DNA of 42,021 nucleotides from Cognatundibacterium jejuense (GTDB taxonomy: Bacteria; Pseudomonadota; Gammaproteobacteria; Burkholderiales; Burkholderiaceae_D): positions 1 through 42,021 of the forward strand of contig NZ_JACOFV010000023.1 of assembly GCF_014284255.1 (NCBI RefSeq), given 5' to 3'. Shown one piece after another: positions 22,733-29,281 of the stretch. Numbering within the stretch: position 1 is the stretch's first letter; each line of letters begins with the position of its first letter. A model generated the notes under the pieces. It ran no database searches. It had not been told where the DNA came from and saw nothing but the letters and a program-made list of their open reading frames with translations. A program made the translations under genes and the position numbers.

Positions 22733-22756
22733 ACGCATGAAAGCAATGGACCCTCT

Positions 22757-23779
22757 ATGCAAGCAAGCACCCCGGAAAACAAAAACCACCTGATATTGAC
22801 AGGTGACCGTCCAACTGGACCGCTCCACTTAGGTCACTTTGTTGGCAGTCTTCGCAATCGCGTCAAATACCAGCACCAATACCAGCAGTACATCATGCTG
22901 GCTGATGCTCAAGCTTTGACTGACAACATGGACGATCCGGCCAAAGTTCATAACAATGTTCTGGAAGTTGCCCTCGATTATCTGGCGGTCGGTATCGATC
23001 CTGCCAAATCGACGATTTTTATTCAATCGCAAATTCCTGAACTGACAGAACTGACGTTTTATTACTTGAATTTGGTGTCAGTTGCGCGCCTGGAGCGCAA
23101 TCCGACCATCAAACAAGAAATCATCTTAAGAAATTTTGAACGCGATATTCCAGCTGGTTTCCTGACCTACCCTGTCAGTCAGGCAGCGGATATCACCGCT
23201 TTTAAGGCGAGTTTGGTACCCGTCGGTGAAGATCAGATCCCGATGATAGAACAAACCAATGAGATCGTGCGCCGCTTTAATCGCCTTGTGAACAAGGATA
23301 TTCTGGTGGAATGCCAGGCATTGGTGCCAGAAATTGGTCGTTTGCCAGGTATCGATGGCAAAGCCAAAATGAGCAAATCATTGGGCAACAGCATCAATCT
23401 TGGTGCCAGCGCAGCGGAAATCAAAGCAGCAGTGAAGAATGTCTATACCGACCCATTGCATTTACGTGTTGCCGATCCTGGCCATCTGGAAGGTAACGTC
23501 GCCTTTATCTACCTCGACGCATTTGATCAGGACAAAGAAGGCTTGCAAGCCATGAAAGATCATTATGTGCGCGGCGGTCTCGGCGATAGCGTCGTCAAAG
23601 CACGCCTGGAAGGCGTATTGCACGACCTGATCACACCAATCCGCGAACGCAGAGAAGAGTTTGCGAAAGATCGCGGTCAGGTTTTACAAATACTGAAAGA
23701 AGGCACGCGTAAAGCACGCGAAATCGCGGCGCAAACCACGGATGAAGTAAAAGCGGCGATTGGTTTGAAACATTTTTAA
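22757..23779 (+). CDS. trpS: Tryptophanyl-tRNA synthetase
   Basis: Class I enzyme charging tRNA-Trp. It has the HIGH-type motif in [14 protein letters not shown] near the N-terminus and the KMSKS motif in [11 protein letters not shown], with 340 residues from ATG 22757 ([10 protein letters not shown]). A GTG at 22676 in the same frame would add 27 residues, but that stretch contains the terminator-like hairpin and is unlike the family. It is monocistronic, with its own terminator at 23811. Confidence 0.97.
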   Translation: MQASTPENKNHLILTGDRPTGPLHLGHFVGSLRNRVKYQHQYQQYIMLADAQALTDNMDDPAKVHNNVLEVALDYLAVGIDPAKSTIFIQSQIPELTELTFYYLNLVSVARLERNPTIKQEIILRNFERDIPAGFLTYPVSQAADITAFKASLVPVGEDQIPMIEQTNEIVRRFNRLVNKDILVECQALVPEIGRLPGIDGKAKMSKSLGNSINLGASAAEIKAAVKNVYTDPLHLRVADPGHLEGNVAFIYLDAFDQDKEGLQAMKDHYVRGGLGDSVVKARLEGVLHDLITPIRERREEFAKDRGQVLQILKEGTRKAREIAAQTTDEVKAAIGLKHF

Positions 23780-23810
23780 ACCGACACTGTAATTTCAAAT
23801 AAAACAACTC

Positions 23811-23858
23811 TTGCCTCAAACGAACGCCATTTTGGTATCGTTTGAGGCAAAATTTTTT
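23811..23858 (+). terminator. trpS terminator
   Basis: TTGCCTCAAACGA (23811-23823) pairs with TCGTTTGAGGCAA (23838-23850), followed by AATTTTTT. The 13-bp stem is perfect. Confidence 0.93.
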
Positions 23859-23896
23859 CTACGGCCTATTTTTCATCGCACAGCAAGGATCATGAT

Positions 23897-25135
23897 ATGA
23901 AGCAAGCAGATTACCATCTCAGCCTCCCTGCTGCCCGTGCGTTGCATTTACACGCTCAACAACTACTTAATAGTCCCCAAAAAACCACTAACAAACAAGA
24001 TGTACTGCGCTGCATACGCGATATGCATGCACTTCAAATCGACACCATCAACGTGGTTGCGCGCAGCCCCTATCTGGTACTTTGGAGCCGTCTGGGCAAC
24101 TACCAGTCCGAATGGCTAGATGAGCTTCTCTCGGAAGGAAAATTATTTGAATACTGGTCGCACGAAGCTTGTTTTTTACCCATTGAAGATTTTGGGCATT
24201 ATCGTCGCCAGATGTTGAATCCAGAAAACTTAGGCTGGAAATTCAATCATCAATGGCTGACTTCACATGCAGACGAAATACAAAAACTACATCAGCACAT
24301 TGCCAAACACGGTGCAGTACGCTCGATCGATTTTGAGCGACCAGAAAGCGAGGCAAATAAACCCAAAGGATGGTGGGGATGGAAGCCAGAAAAGCGTTCT
24401 TTGGAAGTCCTCTTTACCAGCGGCAAATTGATGGTGGCACGGCGTCATCACTTTCAGCGCTTTTACGATTTAACAGAACGGGTACATGCATCCTGGAATG
24501 ATGAACTTCACCTACCAGAACCTCAGGAAAGTGAACGCCATAAAGTGTTAAATGCAGTCAAAGCCTTAGGCATCGCCAAAGCAAGCTGGGTCGCTGATTA
24601 TTTTCGAATGAAAAAAATCTCTATAGACTGCCACCCTGAGACACTGGCGCAAAAAGGTGAATTAATCAAAGCTCAAATCGCCGGCTGGGATCAAACAATT
24701 TATGTGCACCCAGACCACTTAGCCGAGTTAGAACTCGCCGCCGACAACAAGCTCAAAACCTCCAACGTGCGCCTCTTATCCCCCTTCGACCCGGTCGTCT
24801 GGGACCGAAAACGCGCCTCAGAGTTATTCGACTTTGAATACCGCTTAGAATGCTACACACCAGCCGAAAAACGCCAATACGGCTATTTCTGCCTCCCCAT
24901 CCTGCGTCACGGTAAACTCATAGGCCGCATCGATGCTAAAGCCCATCGACAAACAAAGATCATGGAAATCAAATCCCTGCATCTGGAACCGGAAACACGC
25001 GTCAGCACCGCTTTATTGCAAGACCTGGCGAACGTGTTCAATAAATTTGGGAAGTGGCATCAGTGCGAGCGCATTAGCATCACCACCGCACCAACAGCCG
25101 CGATCAAAAAACAGTTAATTGCTTTGTTTAGTTAA
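23897..25135 (+). CDS. AlkX/YcaQ-type DNA glycosylase (winged-helix HTH_42 family)
   Basis: Protein of 412 residues of the COG3214 family. Members unhook DNA interstrand crosslinks made by alkylating agents. The catalytic signature QxD of the YcaQ/AlkX branch is visible as Gln47-Ile-Asp49 in MHALQIDTINVV; the AlkZ branch has QxQ instead. YWSHEACFLP, RPKGWWGWKP-like residues near 155 and FDPVVWDRKR are further family landmarks. ATG 23897 follows a GGA-containing leader. The stop codon lies inside a 17-bp tandem duplication, so the last residues may differ from relatives. No other repair genes adjoin. Confidence 0.85.
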   Translation: MKQADYHLSLPAARALHLHAQQLLNSPQKTTNKQDVLRCIRDMHALQIDTINVVARSPYLVLWSRLGNYQSEWLDELLSEGKLFEYWSHEACFLPIEDFGHYRRQMLNPENLGWKFNHQWLTSHADEIQKLHQHIAKHGAVRSIDFERPESEANKPKGWWGWKPEKRSLEVLFTSGKLMVARRHHFQRFYDLTERVHASWNDELHLPEPQESERHKVLNAVKALGIAKASWVADYFRMKKISIDCHPETLAQKGELIKAQIAGWDQTIYVHPDHLAELELAADNKLKTSNVRLLSPFDPVVWDRKRASELFDFEYRLECYTPAEKRQYGYFCLPILRHGKLIGRIDAKAHRQTKIMEIKSLHLEPETRVSTALLQDLANVFNKFGKWHQCERISITTAPTAAIKKQLIALFS

Positions 25136-25147
25136 TTGCTTTGTTTA
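25114..25147. repeat. Exact 17-bp tandem duplication across a stop codon
   Basis: GTTAATTGCTTTGTTTA occurs at 25114-25130 and again at 25131-25147. The second copy provides the TAA that ends the AlkX-type gene. With one copy only, the frame would read two further residues (Asn-Glu) to a TGA. Confidence 0.9.
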
Positions 25148-25234
25148 ATGAGTGAATCCAAAGCACTTTTTAGCCGCATTAGTTTGGCACAAATCCATAG
25201 TTGATGGATTGCATCGACCCTGAAGACAAAATAT

Positions 25235-25276
25235 TTGTTCTTTATCAAACAGTTACTAAACTGAATAGAGCATGAT
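25235..25276 (+). promoter_or_regulatory. FNR-type box and -10 for the first usp gene
   Basis: TTGTT-CTTT-ATCAA (25235-25248) matches 9 of 10 positions of the FNR/ANR consensus TTGAT-N4-ATCAA. CATGAT (25271-25276) is a 4-of-6 match to a -10. With a start near 25283, the box is centred at about -41.5, the standard activating position. The usp ATG is 68 bp downstream of the box. Confidence 0.65.
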
Positions 25277-25315
25277 TACCCATATCAAAACCTCGCTATT
25301 TTGAAAGGACATGGT

Positions 25316-25771
25316 ATGTACACCAAAATTCTCCTACCAACGGACGGCTCAGAACTGGCGAATGCCACCATTTATGCCGGAATTGAATTTGCCAAACAAA
25401 TCAACGCAAAAGTTGTTGCCGTATTCGTTGCCAGTAACTACCAATATCCAATTTATATCGACATTATTCCACCCAATACGCCAACAGAAGAAGAATACCA
25501 AGCTGCAATGCGCAATTTTGGTCAAACCTATTTAGAACCTGCCAAAGAGGCAGCGAAACAAGCAGGAATCGCTTTTGAAAGCATCGTGCAATTCCACGAT
25601 TCCCCTGCAAAAGAAATCGTCCACACTGCAAAACTCTATGGTTGCGATTTAATTTTCATGGGATCTCACGGACGCAGCGGTGTAGGCAACTTGTTATTAG
25701 GCAGTACAACCACCAAAGTTCTGTCTTTGTGCTGCATTCCTGTGCTGGTACACAGAACGAAAGTTCATTGA
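25316..25771 (+). CDS. Universal stress protein (UspA family)
   Basis: Single-domain Usp of 151 residues beginning MYTKILLPTDGSELANATI. The ATP-binding loop near the C-terminus, GSHGRSGVGNLLLGSTTTKVL, has the G-2x-G-9x-G-(S/T) pattern, so an ATP-binding subtype is likely. The ATG at 25316 has AAAGGA seven to eight bases ahead. An in-frame TTG at 25301 lies on that ribosome site and is rejected. The FNR-type box upstream suggests induction under low oxygen. It opens the redox signalling block. Confidence 0.93.
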   Translation: MYTKILLPTDGSELANATIYAGIEFAKQINAKVVAVFVASNYQYPIYIDIIPPNTPTEEEYQAAMRNFGQTYLEPAKEAAKQAGIAFESIVQFHDSPAKEIVHTAKLYGCDLIFMGSHGRSGVGNLLLGSTTTKVLSLCCIPVLVHRTKVH

Positions 25772-25823
25772 AATTGGCGTACGGGCTCCCACTGCTCGCT
25801 TGGATTGTCAGAACAACGAAGAC

Positions 25824-25876
25824 GCGGCGTCAACCATTGCGAGCAACCATCACTCTGCCGCGAAATTTGACGCCGC
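25824..25876. other. Long-loop inverted repeat in the usp-regulator intergenic region
   Basis: GCGGCGTCAA (25824-25833) and TTGACGCCGC (25867-25876) are perfect 10-bp arms around 33 nt. It lies in the 214 bp between usp and the response regulator and may be a weak terminator or a structured RNA. No T run follows. Confidence 0.4.
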
Positions 25877-25922
25877 CCTCCAAATTGGAATTTTTACCAC
25901 GATACACATACGACAGTCGGTC

Positions 25923-25936
25923 TTGTACAGTACAAT
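25923..25936 (+). promoter_or_regulatory. Palindrome overlapping a -10 ahead of the response regulator
   Basis: TTGTAC-A-GTACAA (25923-25935) is a perfect 13-bp inverted repeat. Its right half overlaps TACAAT (25931-25936), a 5-of-6 match to a -10 element, 50 bp before ATG 25986. This is the arrangement of a repressor or autoregulator site. The regulator is unknown. Confidence 0.45.
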
Positions 25937-25985
25937 AGTAAAAGCCTTGCAGCCTTGCAATGAAACTTTACTTAGTACCAATTCA

Positions 25986-26627
25986 ATGATTCGTATTCTG
26001 ATTGCCGATGACCACACCATCATGCGCGAAGGCTTAAAACGCATTCTTGATGGCAATGATGACATTCAAGTTGTAGCGGAAGCAGTCGATGGCTTTGATA
26101 CCTTAGAAAAGGTCAGAAGCGTAACTTTTGACGTTTTATTGATGGATTTGTCTATGCCAGGTCGCAGCGGTGTTGATTTAATCCGCCAGATCAAAGATGA
26201 ATTCCCTAAGCTGCCGATTTTAATCTTAACCATGCATGAGGAAGAGCAATATGCTGTGCGCGCTATCCGTGCTGGTGCACGTGGTTATCTGACCAAAGAG
26301 AGCGCTGGAACACAATTGGTGACAGCCTTACGTAAAGTAGCATCCGGTCGCCCCTATATCAGCATTGAAGTTGCCGAGCAATTAGCAATGAATGCCATGC
26401 CAGCAGACGATAATCTGCCGCACATCAGCCTATCAGACCGTGAATTTGAGGTATTCTGCCATCTTGCCAAAGGCAAAACCATTACCGAAATTGGCGATTT
26501 ACTTCATCTCAGCGTTAAAACTGTCAGCACACACAAAATGCGGATCATGCAAAAAATGAACATGAATAATATGTCTGATCTGGTTCAATATGCAGTTGCA
26601 CACCACCTGCTGACGCCAAACGCCTGA
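25986..26627 (+). CDS. NarL/FixJ-type response regulator
   Basis: Two-domain transcription regulator of 213 residues. The receiver domain (1-120) has acidic Asp8/Asp9, phosphorylation site Asp54 in LLMDLSMPGR, and the conserved Lys in YLTKESAG. The C-terminal LuxR-type HTH (about 145-210) reads LSDREFEVFCHLAKGKT and VKTVSTHKMRIMQKM. The frame is open 62 codons upstream, but ATG 25986 (MIRILIADDH) is the family start. No kinase gene adjoins; the HisKA_3 kinase at 29282 is of the class that usually pairs with NarL/FixJ regulators and is the best partner candidate. This pairing is an inference. Confidence 0.93.
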   Translation: MIRILIADDHTIMREGLKRILDGNDDIQVVAEAVDGFDTLEKVRSVTFDVLLMDLSMPGRSGVDLIRQIKDEFPKLPILILTMHEEEQYAVRAIRAGARGYLTKESAGTQLVTALRKVASGRPYISIEVAEQLAMNAMPADDNLPHISLSDREFEVFCHLAKGKTITEIGDLLHLSVKTVSTHKMRIMQKMNMNNMSDLVQYAVAHHLLTPNA

Positions 26628-26717
26628 GCCCCCTCCCCCCGTTACTCTGCATTTTTCCATCGAGGCAAAGGCTACACGCCCGACGCCTCAGCATTTTCTC
26701 CCATCAAATGTCACATC

Positions 26718-26737
26718 TTGTAGGAAAACTCCTACAA
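26718..26737 (+). promoter_or_regulatory. 20-bp palindrome ahead of the receiver-only regulator
   Basis: TTGTAGGA-AAAC-TCCTACAA (26718-26737) has perfect 8-bp arms. Its TGTAGG-N6-CCTACA symmetry is the size expected for a LuxR-type response-regulator dimer, so the adjacent NarL/FixJ-type protein is a candidate binder. It lies 54 bp, centre to centre, upstream of the FNR-type box. A small RNA hairpin is an alternative reading. Confidence 0.5.
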
Positions 26738-26774
26738 CGACGGCTTTAAATCCGACAGATCAAATCAGCAAGCC

Positions 26775-26807
26775 CTGATTTAAATCAATACATTGATTCA
26801 GCATAAT
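26775..26807 (+). promoter_or_regulatory. FNR-type box and -10 ahead of the receiver-only regulator and fnr
   Basis: CTGAT-TTAA-ATCAA (26775-26788) matches 9 of 10 positions of the FNR consensus. CATAAT (26802-26807) is a good -10, which would put the box near -32, overlapping the -35; this could mean repression or autoregulation rather than classical activation. If transcription starts about 9 bp further on, the box would be at -41.5. Confidence 0.6.
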
Positions 26808-26848
26808 GAACACATGCAAACAAAGCGGTGTTCAACATCAACAGCATC

Positions 26849-27232
26849 ATGAATTTATTTATTGTCGAAGACTCTGTACTGATTCAGAACCGATTAATAC
26901 GGTTCGTTGAAGAGGTTCCAGGCATCCATGTCATCGGCGTATCTGGCGATGTTGAATCCGCACTTGAGAGAGTCATCAATACCGACACTGACGCCATTAT
27001 TTTGGATCTCCAACTCGGCGAAGGTAATGGATTGCAGTTACTCAAAAACATCAAGCAAAAAAAACCTGAAGTAAAAGTCGTCGTTTTAACTAACCACTCC
27101 ACTGAAGATAATCGCGAACATGCAATGCGCGCCGGTGCTGATGGTTTTTTAGATAAATCGACTGACTTTCAGTTAATACCAGGATTTTTGAACCGCTGGC
27201 AAGCACCGAATTTTTCGAATCAACTTATTTAA
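26849..27232 (+). CDS. Receiver-only response regulator
   Basis: Stand-alone CheY-like receiver of 127 residues with no output domain. It has acidic residues in VEDSV, phosphorylation site Asp53 in IILDLQLGEG, Thr81 and Lys103 (FLDKSTDF). The frame extends to a GTG at 26828, but ATG 26849 (MNLFIVEDSV) is the family start; no strong ribosome site is visible for either. It ends 30 bp before fnr and probably shares its transcript. Single receivers act as phosphate sinks or by binding a partner protein. Confidence 0.9.
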   Translation: MNLFIVEDSVLIQNRLIRFVEEVPGIHVIGVSGDVESALERVINTDTDAIILDLQLGEGNGLQLLKNIKQKKPEVKVVVLTNHSTEDNREHAMRAGADGFLDKSTDFQLIPGFLNRWQAPNFSNQLI

Positions 27233-27262
27233 TATTTTAAATCTCACCCTCTGGAGACTCAC

Positions 27263-28147
27263 ATGACTACAGCAGCGCTTTCTTCCCGCCCATCAAGCTT
27301 TAGCAACCAAGCGAGCAAGGCGATCCTGTCTGCTAACATCAATGAAGCTGGCTGGCGCTGCCACGGCAATTTATGGTCAAACTTGCGTGAAGTGTGTGAT
27401 TTACTGCACATTGCAGCGCCTGTGAGCTCTGTTGAAGAGGAGGTTTTGTTTCAACATGTGCGCTTTAAAGCAGGTCAACGAATCCACACTATCGGTCAAA
27501 GCTTTGACACGCTTTACATCGTCAATTCTGGCTTTTTGAAAACGGTGCTGATTGATGAATACGGCAATGAACAAGTGTTGAGCTTCCCTATGAAAGGTGA
27601 TTTACTCGGTATCGACGGCATTCATAACCAACACCACGCTTCGGAAGCAGTGGCTCTGTCTGACTGCGATATCATTTTGTTGCCATACAAGATTTTCACT
27701 GCCTTGGGACACACTTATGCGGAATTGGAACACGCAATGTTCAGCGTCATGAGCCGTGAACTGGTGCGCGAACAATTGATGATTGGTATGTTGAGCGCGC
27801 TGAGCGCAGAAGCCAAGGTTGCTCGCTTTTTGACTAACCTGGGCGATCGCTTCAGCCAATTGGGTTATTCCGGTCGCTCTTTCAATTTGCGTATGACACG
27901 TCATGAAATTGGCAGTTACCTCGGATTAACACTAGAAACCGTGAGCCGCACTTTGTCTGCTTTCAATGAAATGGGCTTAATCAGCGTCGAACAACGTGAA
28001 ATTTGCCTGCTCGACCCAGCGACACTCAAAACACTGCGTCGCCTGCCACCAACAAAAGCACGCAACAAAGTCAGCGAAAAAGTTTCCACCCTGGTCAGCA
28101 AAAAACTCATGCCACAATGGAGCGCAGACGCTGCAGTCGCGGCCTGA
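27263..28147 (+). CDS. Crp/FNR-family regulator with incomplete cluster-cysteine set
   Basis: Regulator of 294 residues: N-terminal sensory segment, cyclic-nucleotide-binding-like fold (about 55-170), dimer helix, and C-terminal winged HTH. The recognition helix LGLTLETVSRTLSAF keeps the E-xx-SR residues that read TTGAT half sites in FNR. E. coli FNR holds its [4Fe-4S] cluster with Cys20, 23, 29 and 122. Here Cys45 and Cys135 align with Cys29 and Cys122, while the Cys20 and Cys23 positions are Asn36 and Ser39; the only other N-terminal cysteine is Cys33. A 30-residue C-terminal extension beyond the HTH is also present. GGAG at 27253 supports ATG 27263. It may sense oxygen differently or not at all. 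Confidence 0.9.
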   Translation: MTTAALSSRPSSFSNQASKAILSANINEAGWRCHGNLWSNLREVCDLLHIAAPVSSVEEEVLFQHVRFKAGQRIHTIGQSFDTLYIVNSGFLKTVLIDEYGNEQVLSFPMKGDLLGIDGIHNQHHASEAVALSDCDIILLPYKIFTALGHTYAELEHAMFSVMSRELVREQLMIGMLSALSAEAKVARFLTNLGDRFSQLGYSGRSFNLRMTRHEIGSYLGLTLETVSRTLSAFNEMGLISVEQREICLLDPATLKTLRRLPPTKARNKVSEKVSTLVSKKLMPQWSADAAVAA

Positions 28148-28213
28148 ATTTGATTTAGTCAACGTATTGCAAAAAAACGTATCAAAGTATTGTCGATAGG
28201 TTCATAATAATCT

Positions 28214-28248
28214 GCGGGGCATGTATGTGCCATGAGGCACAGCCCTGC
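28214..28248 (+). other. Two-tier hairpin between fnr and the tandem usp gene
   Basis: GCGGGGC (28214-28220) pairs with GCCCTGC (28242-28248, one G-U), and inside it TGTGCC (28226-28231) pairs with GGCACA (28236-28241), loop ATGA. The structure ends 20 bp before ATG 28269, just ahead of the AGGAG site. It may be a leader structure or a weak fnr terminator (TTTAT follows). Confidence 0.5.
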
Positions 28249-28268
28249 TTTATCTCCAGGAGCAACTC

Positions 28269-29108
28269 ATGTCATACAAAACCATACTTGTCCACGTAGA
28301 TGAATCTGATCGCTCTAGCCTGAGAGTGAAATTTGCTGCTGAAATCGCATGCACAGAAGACGCACACCTGATTGGCACAGCTGTTACTGGTGTATCGCGC
28401 TTTATTTACCAGGATGGCAACATCAGTGCCAGCGATCCTAACCTGACTATCCATTTGAATTTTCTGCGTGAGCGCGCAGAAAAAGCAATCGACGAATTCA
28501 ATAAAATGGTGGATCACATCGGCGTCCGTTCATACGAGTCATCAATTGCCAATGATGAAGCTGGCGGCGGCATTGGATTGCAAGCCAGGTATAGCGATCT
28601 GGTGATCGTAGGCCAAACAAATCGCGATGAACCATCACCTTCAGTGTTGCCAGATTTTCCTGAATACATCGTCATGAATTCTGGTCGACCAGCATTAATC
28701 ATTCCGTATGCAGGTGACTTTCACTCAGTCGCAAAACGCCCATTAATTTCATGGGACGCCAGTCGTGAAGCCACCAGAGCAGTGACGGATGCAATTCCTT
28801 TACTCAAAAAAGCTGATTTAGTACAGGTTGCTATTTTCAATACAAAATCGACACCAGATGCACATGGCGAGCAACCGGGCGCCGATATTGCACTGTACCT
28901 GGCAAGACACGGTATCAAAGTTGAAGTATCAGTCCATAAAACGTCTACTGATATCGGAAATGCTCTACTCTCTTTAGCGCATGATCTGGACAGCGATATG
29001 ATTGTGATGGGTGGTTACGGTCATTCACGTTTCAGAGAAATGATTATGGGTGGCGTCACCAGAACGATACTGGAAAGTATGACGGTACCAGTCTTCATGT
29101 CGCACTAA
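28269..29108 (+). CDS. Tandem-domain universal stress protein
   Basis: Protein of 279 residues with two Usp-like halves. The first (about 1-145, starting YKTILVHVDES) looks degenerate in the ATP loop. The second (about 150-279) ends with GGYGHSRFREMIMGGVTRTIL, which keeps the G-2x-G-9x-G-(S/T) nucleotide-binding pattern. AGGAG supports the ATG. Such two-domain Usps are common in oxygen-limitation regulons; its place after fnr fits, though no consensus FNR box precedes it (TTGATTTAGTCAA at 28150 has the wrong spacing). Confidence 0.92.
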   Translation: MSYKTILVHVDESDRSSLRVKFAAEIACTEDAHLIGTAVTGVSRFIYQDGNISASDPNLTIHLNFLRERAEKAIDEFNKMVDHIGVRSYESSIANDEAGGGIGLQARYSDLVIVGQTNRDEPSPSVLPDFPEYIVMNSGRPALIIPYAGDFHSVAKRPLISWDASREATRAVTDAIPLLKKADLVQVAIFNTKSTPDAHGEQPGADIALYLARHGIKVEVSVHKTSTDIGNALLSLAHDLDSDMIVMGGYGHSRFREMIMGGVTRTILESMTVPVFMSH

Positions 29109-29167
29109 AAGAATCGGTGTTGCAAACTCTGGTGAAAACGAATCACCATAACATTGCAGCATCATTG

Positions 29168-29200
29168 AAAGGGTACTCCATGCGATGGGTACCCTTTTTT
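29168..29200 (+). terminator. Terminator after the tandem usp gene
   Basis: AAAGGGTAC (29168-29176) pairs with GTACCCTTT (29189-29197) around 12 nt, followed by TTT. It separates usp from the histidine kinase gene. Confidence 0.88.
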
Positions 29201-29281
29201 GCGTTGAATCAAGTTCAATGATAAGCAAAAATTTTGTCATCGTTTGCCGTTAAAATACATACATCACTTCACCAAATTAAA

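Noticed and set aside
22676..22756. GTG-started N-terminal extension of trpS
   Set aside because: The stretch contains the terminator-like hairpin and is unlike any TrpRS N-terminus.
25800..25985. 62-codon upstream extension of the NarL/FixJ-type regulator
   Set aside because: The family starts at MIRILIADDH; the extension contains the palindrome and -10 and has no domain.
28150..28162. TTGATTTAGTCAA as an FNR box ahead of the tandem usp gene
   Set aside because: The half sites TTGA and TCAA are separated by 5 bp, not the 6 bp of a real FNR site, and no -10 is found at the matching distance.
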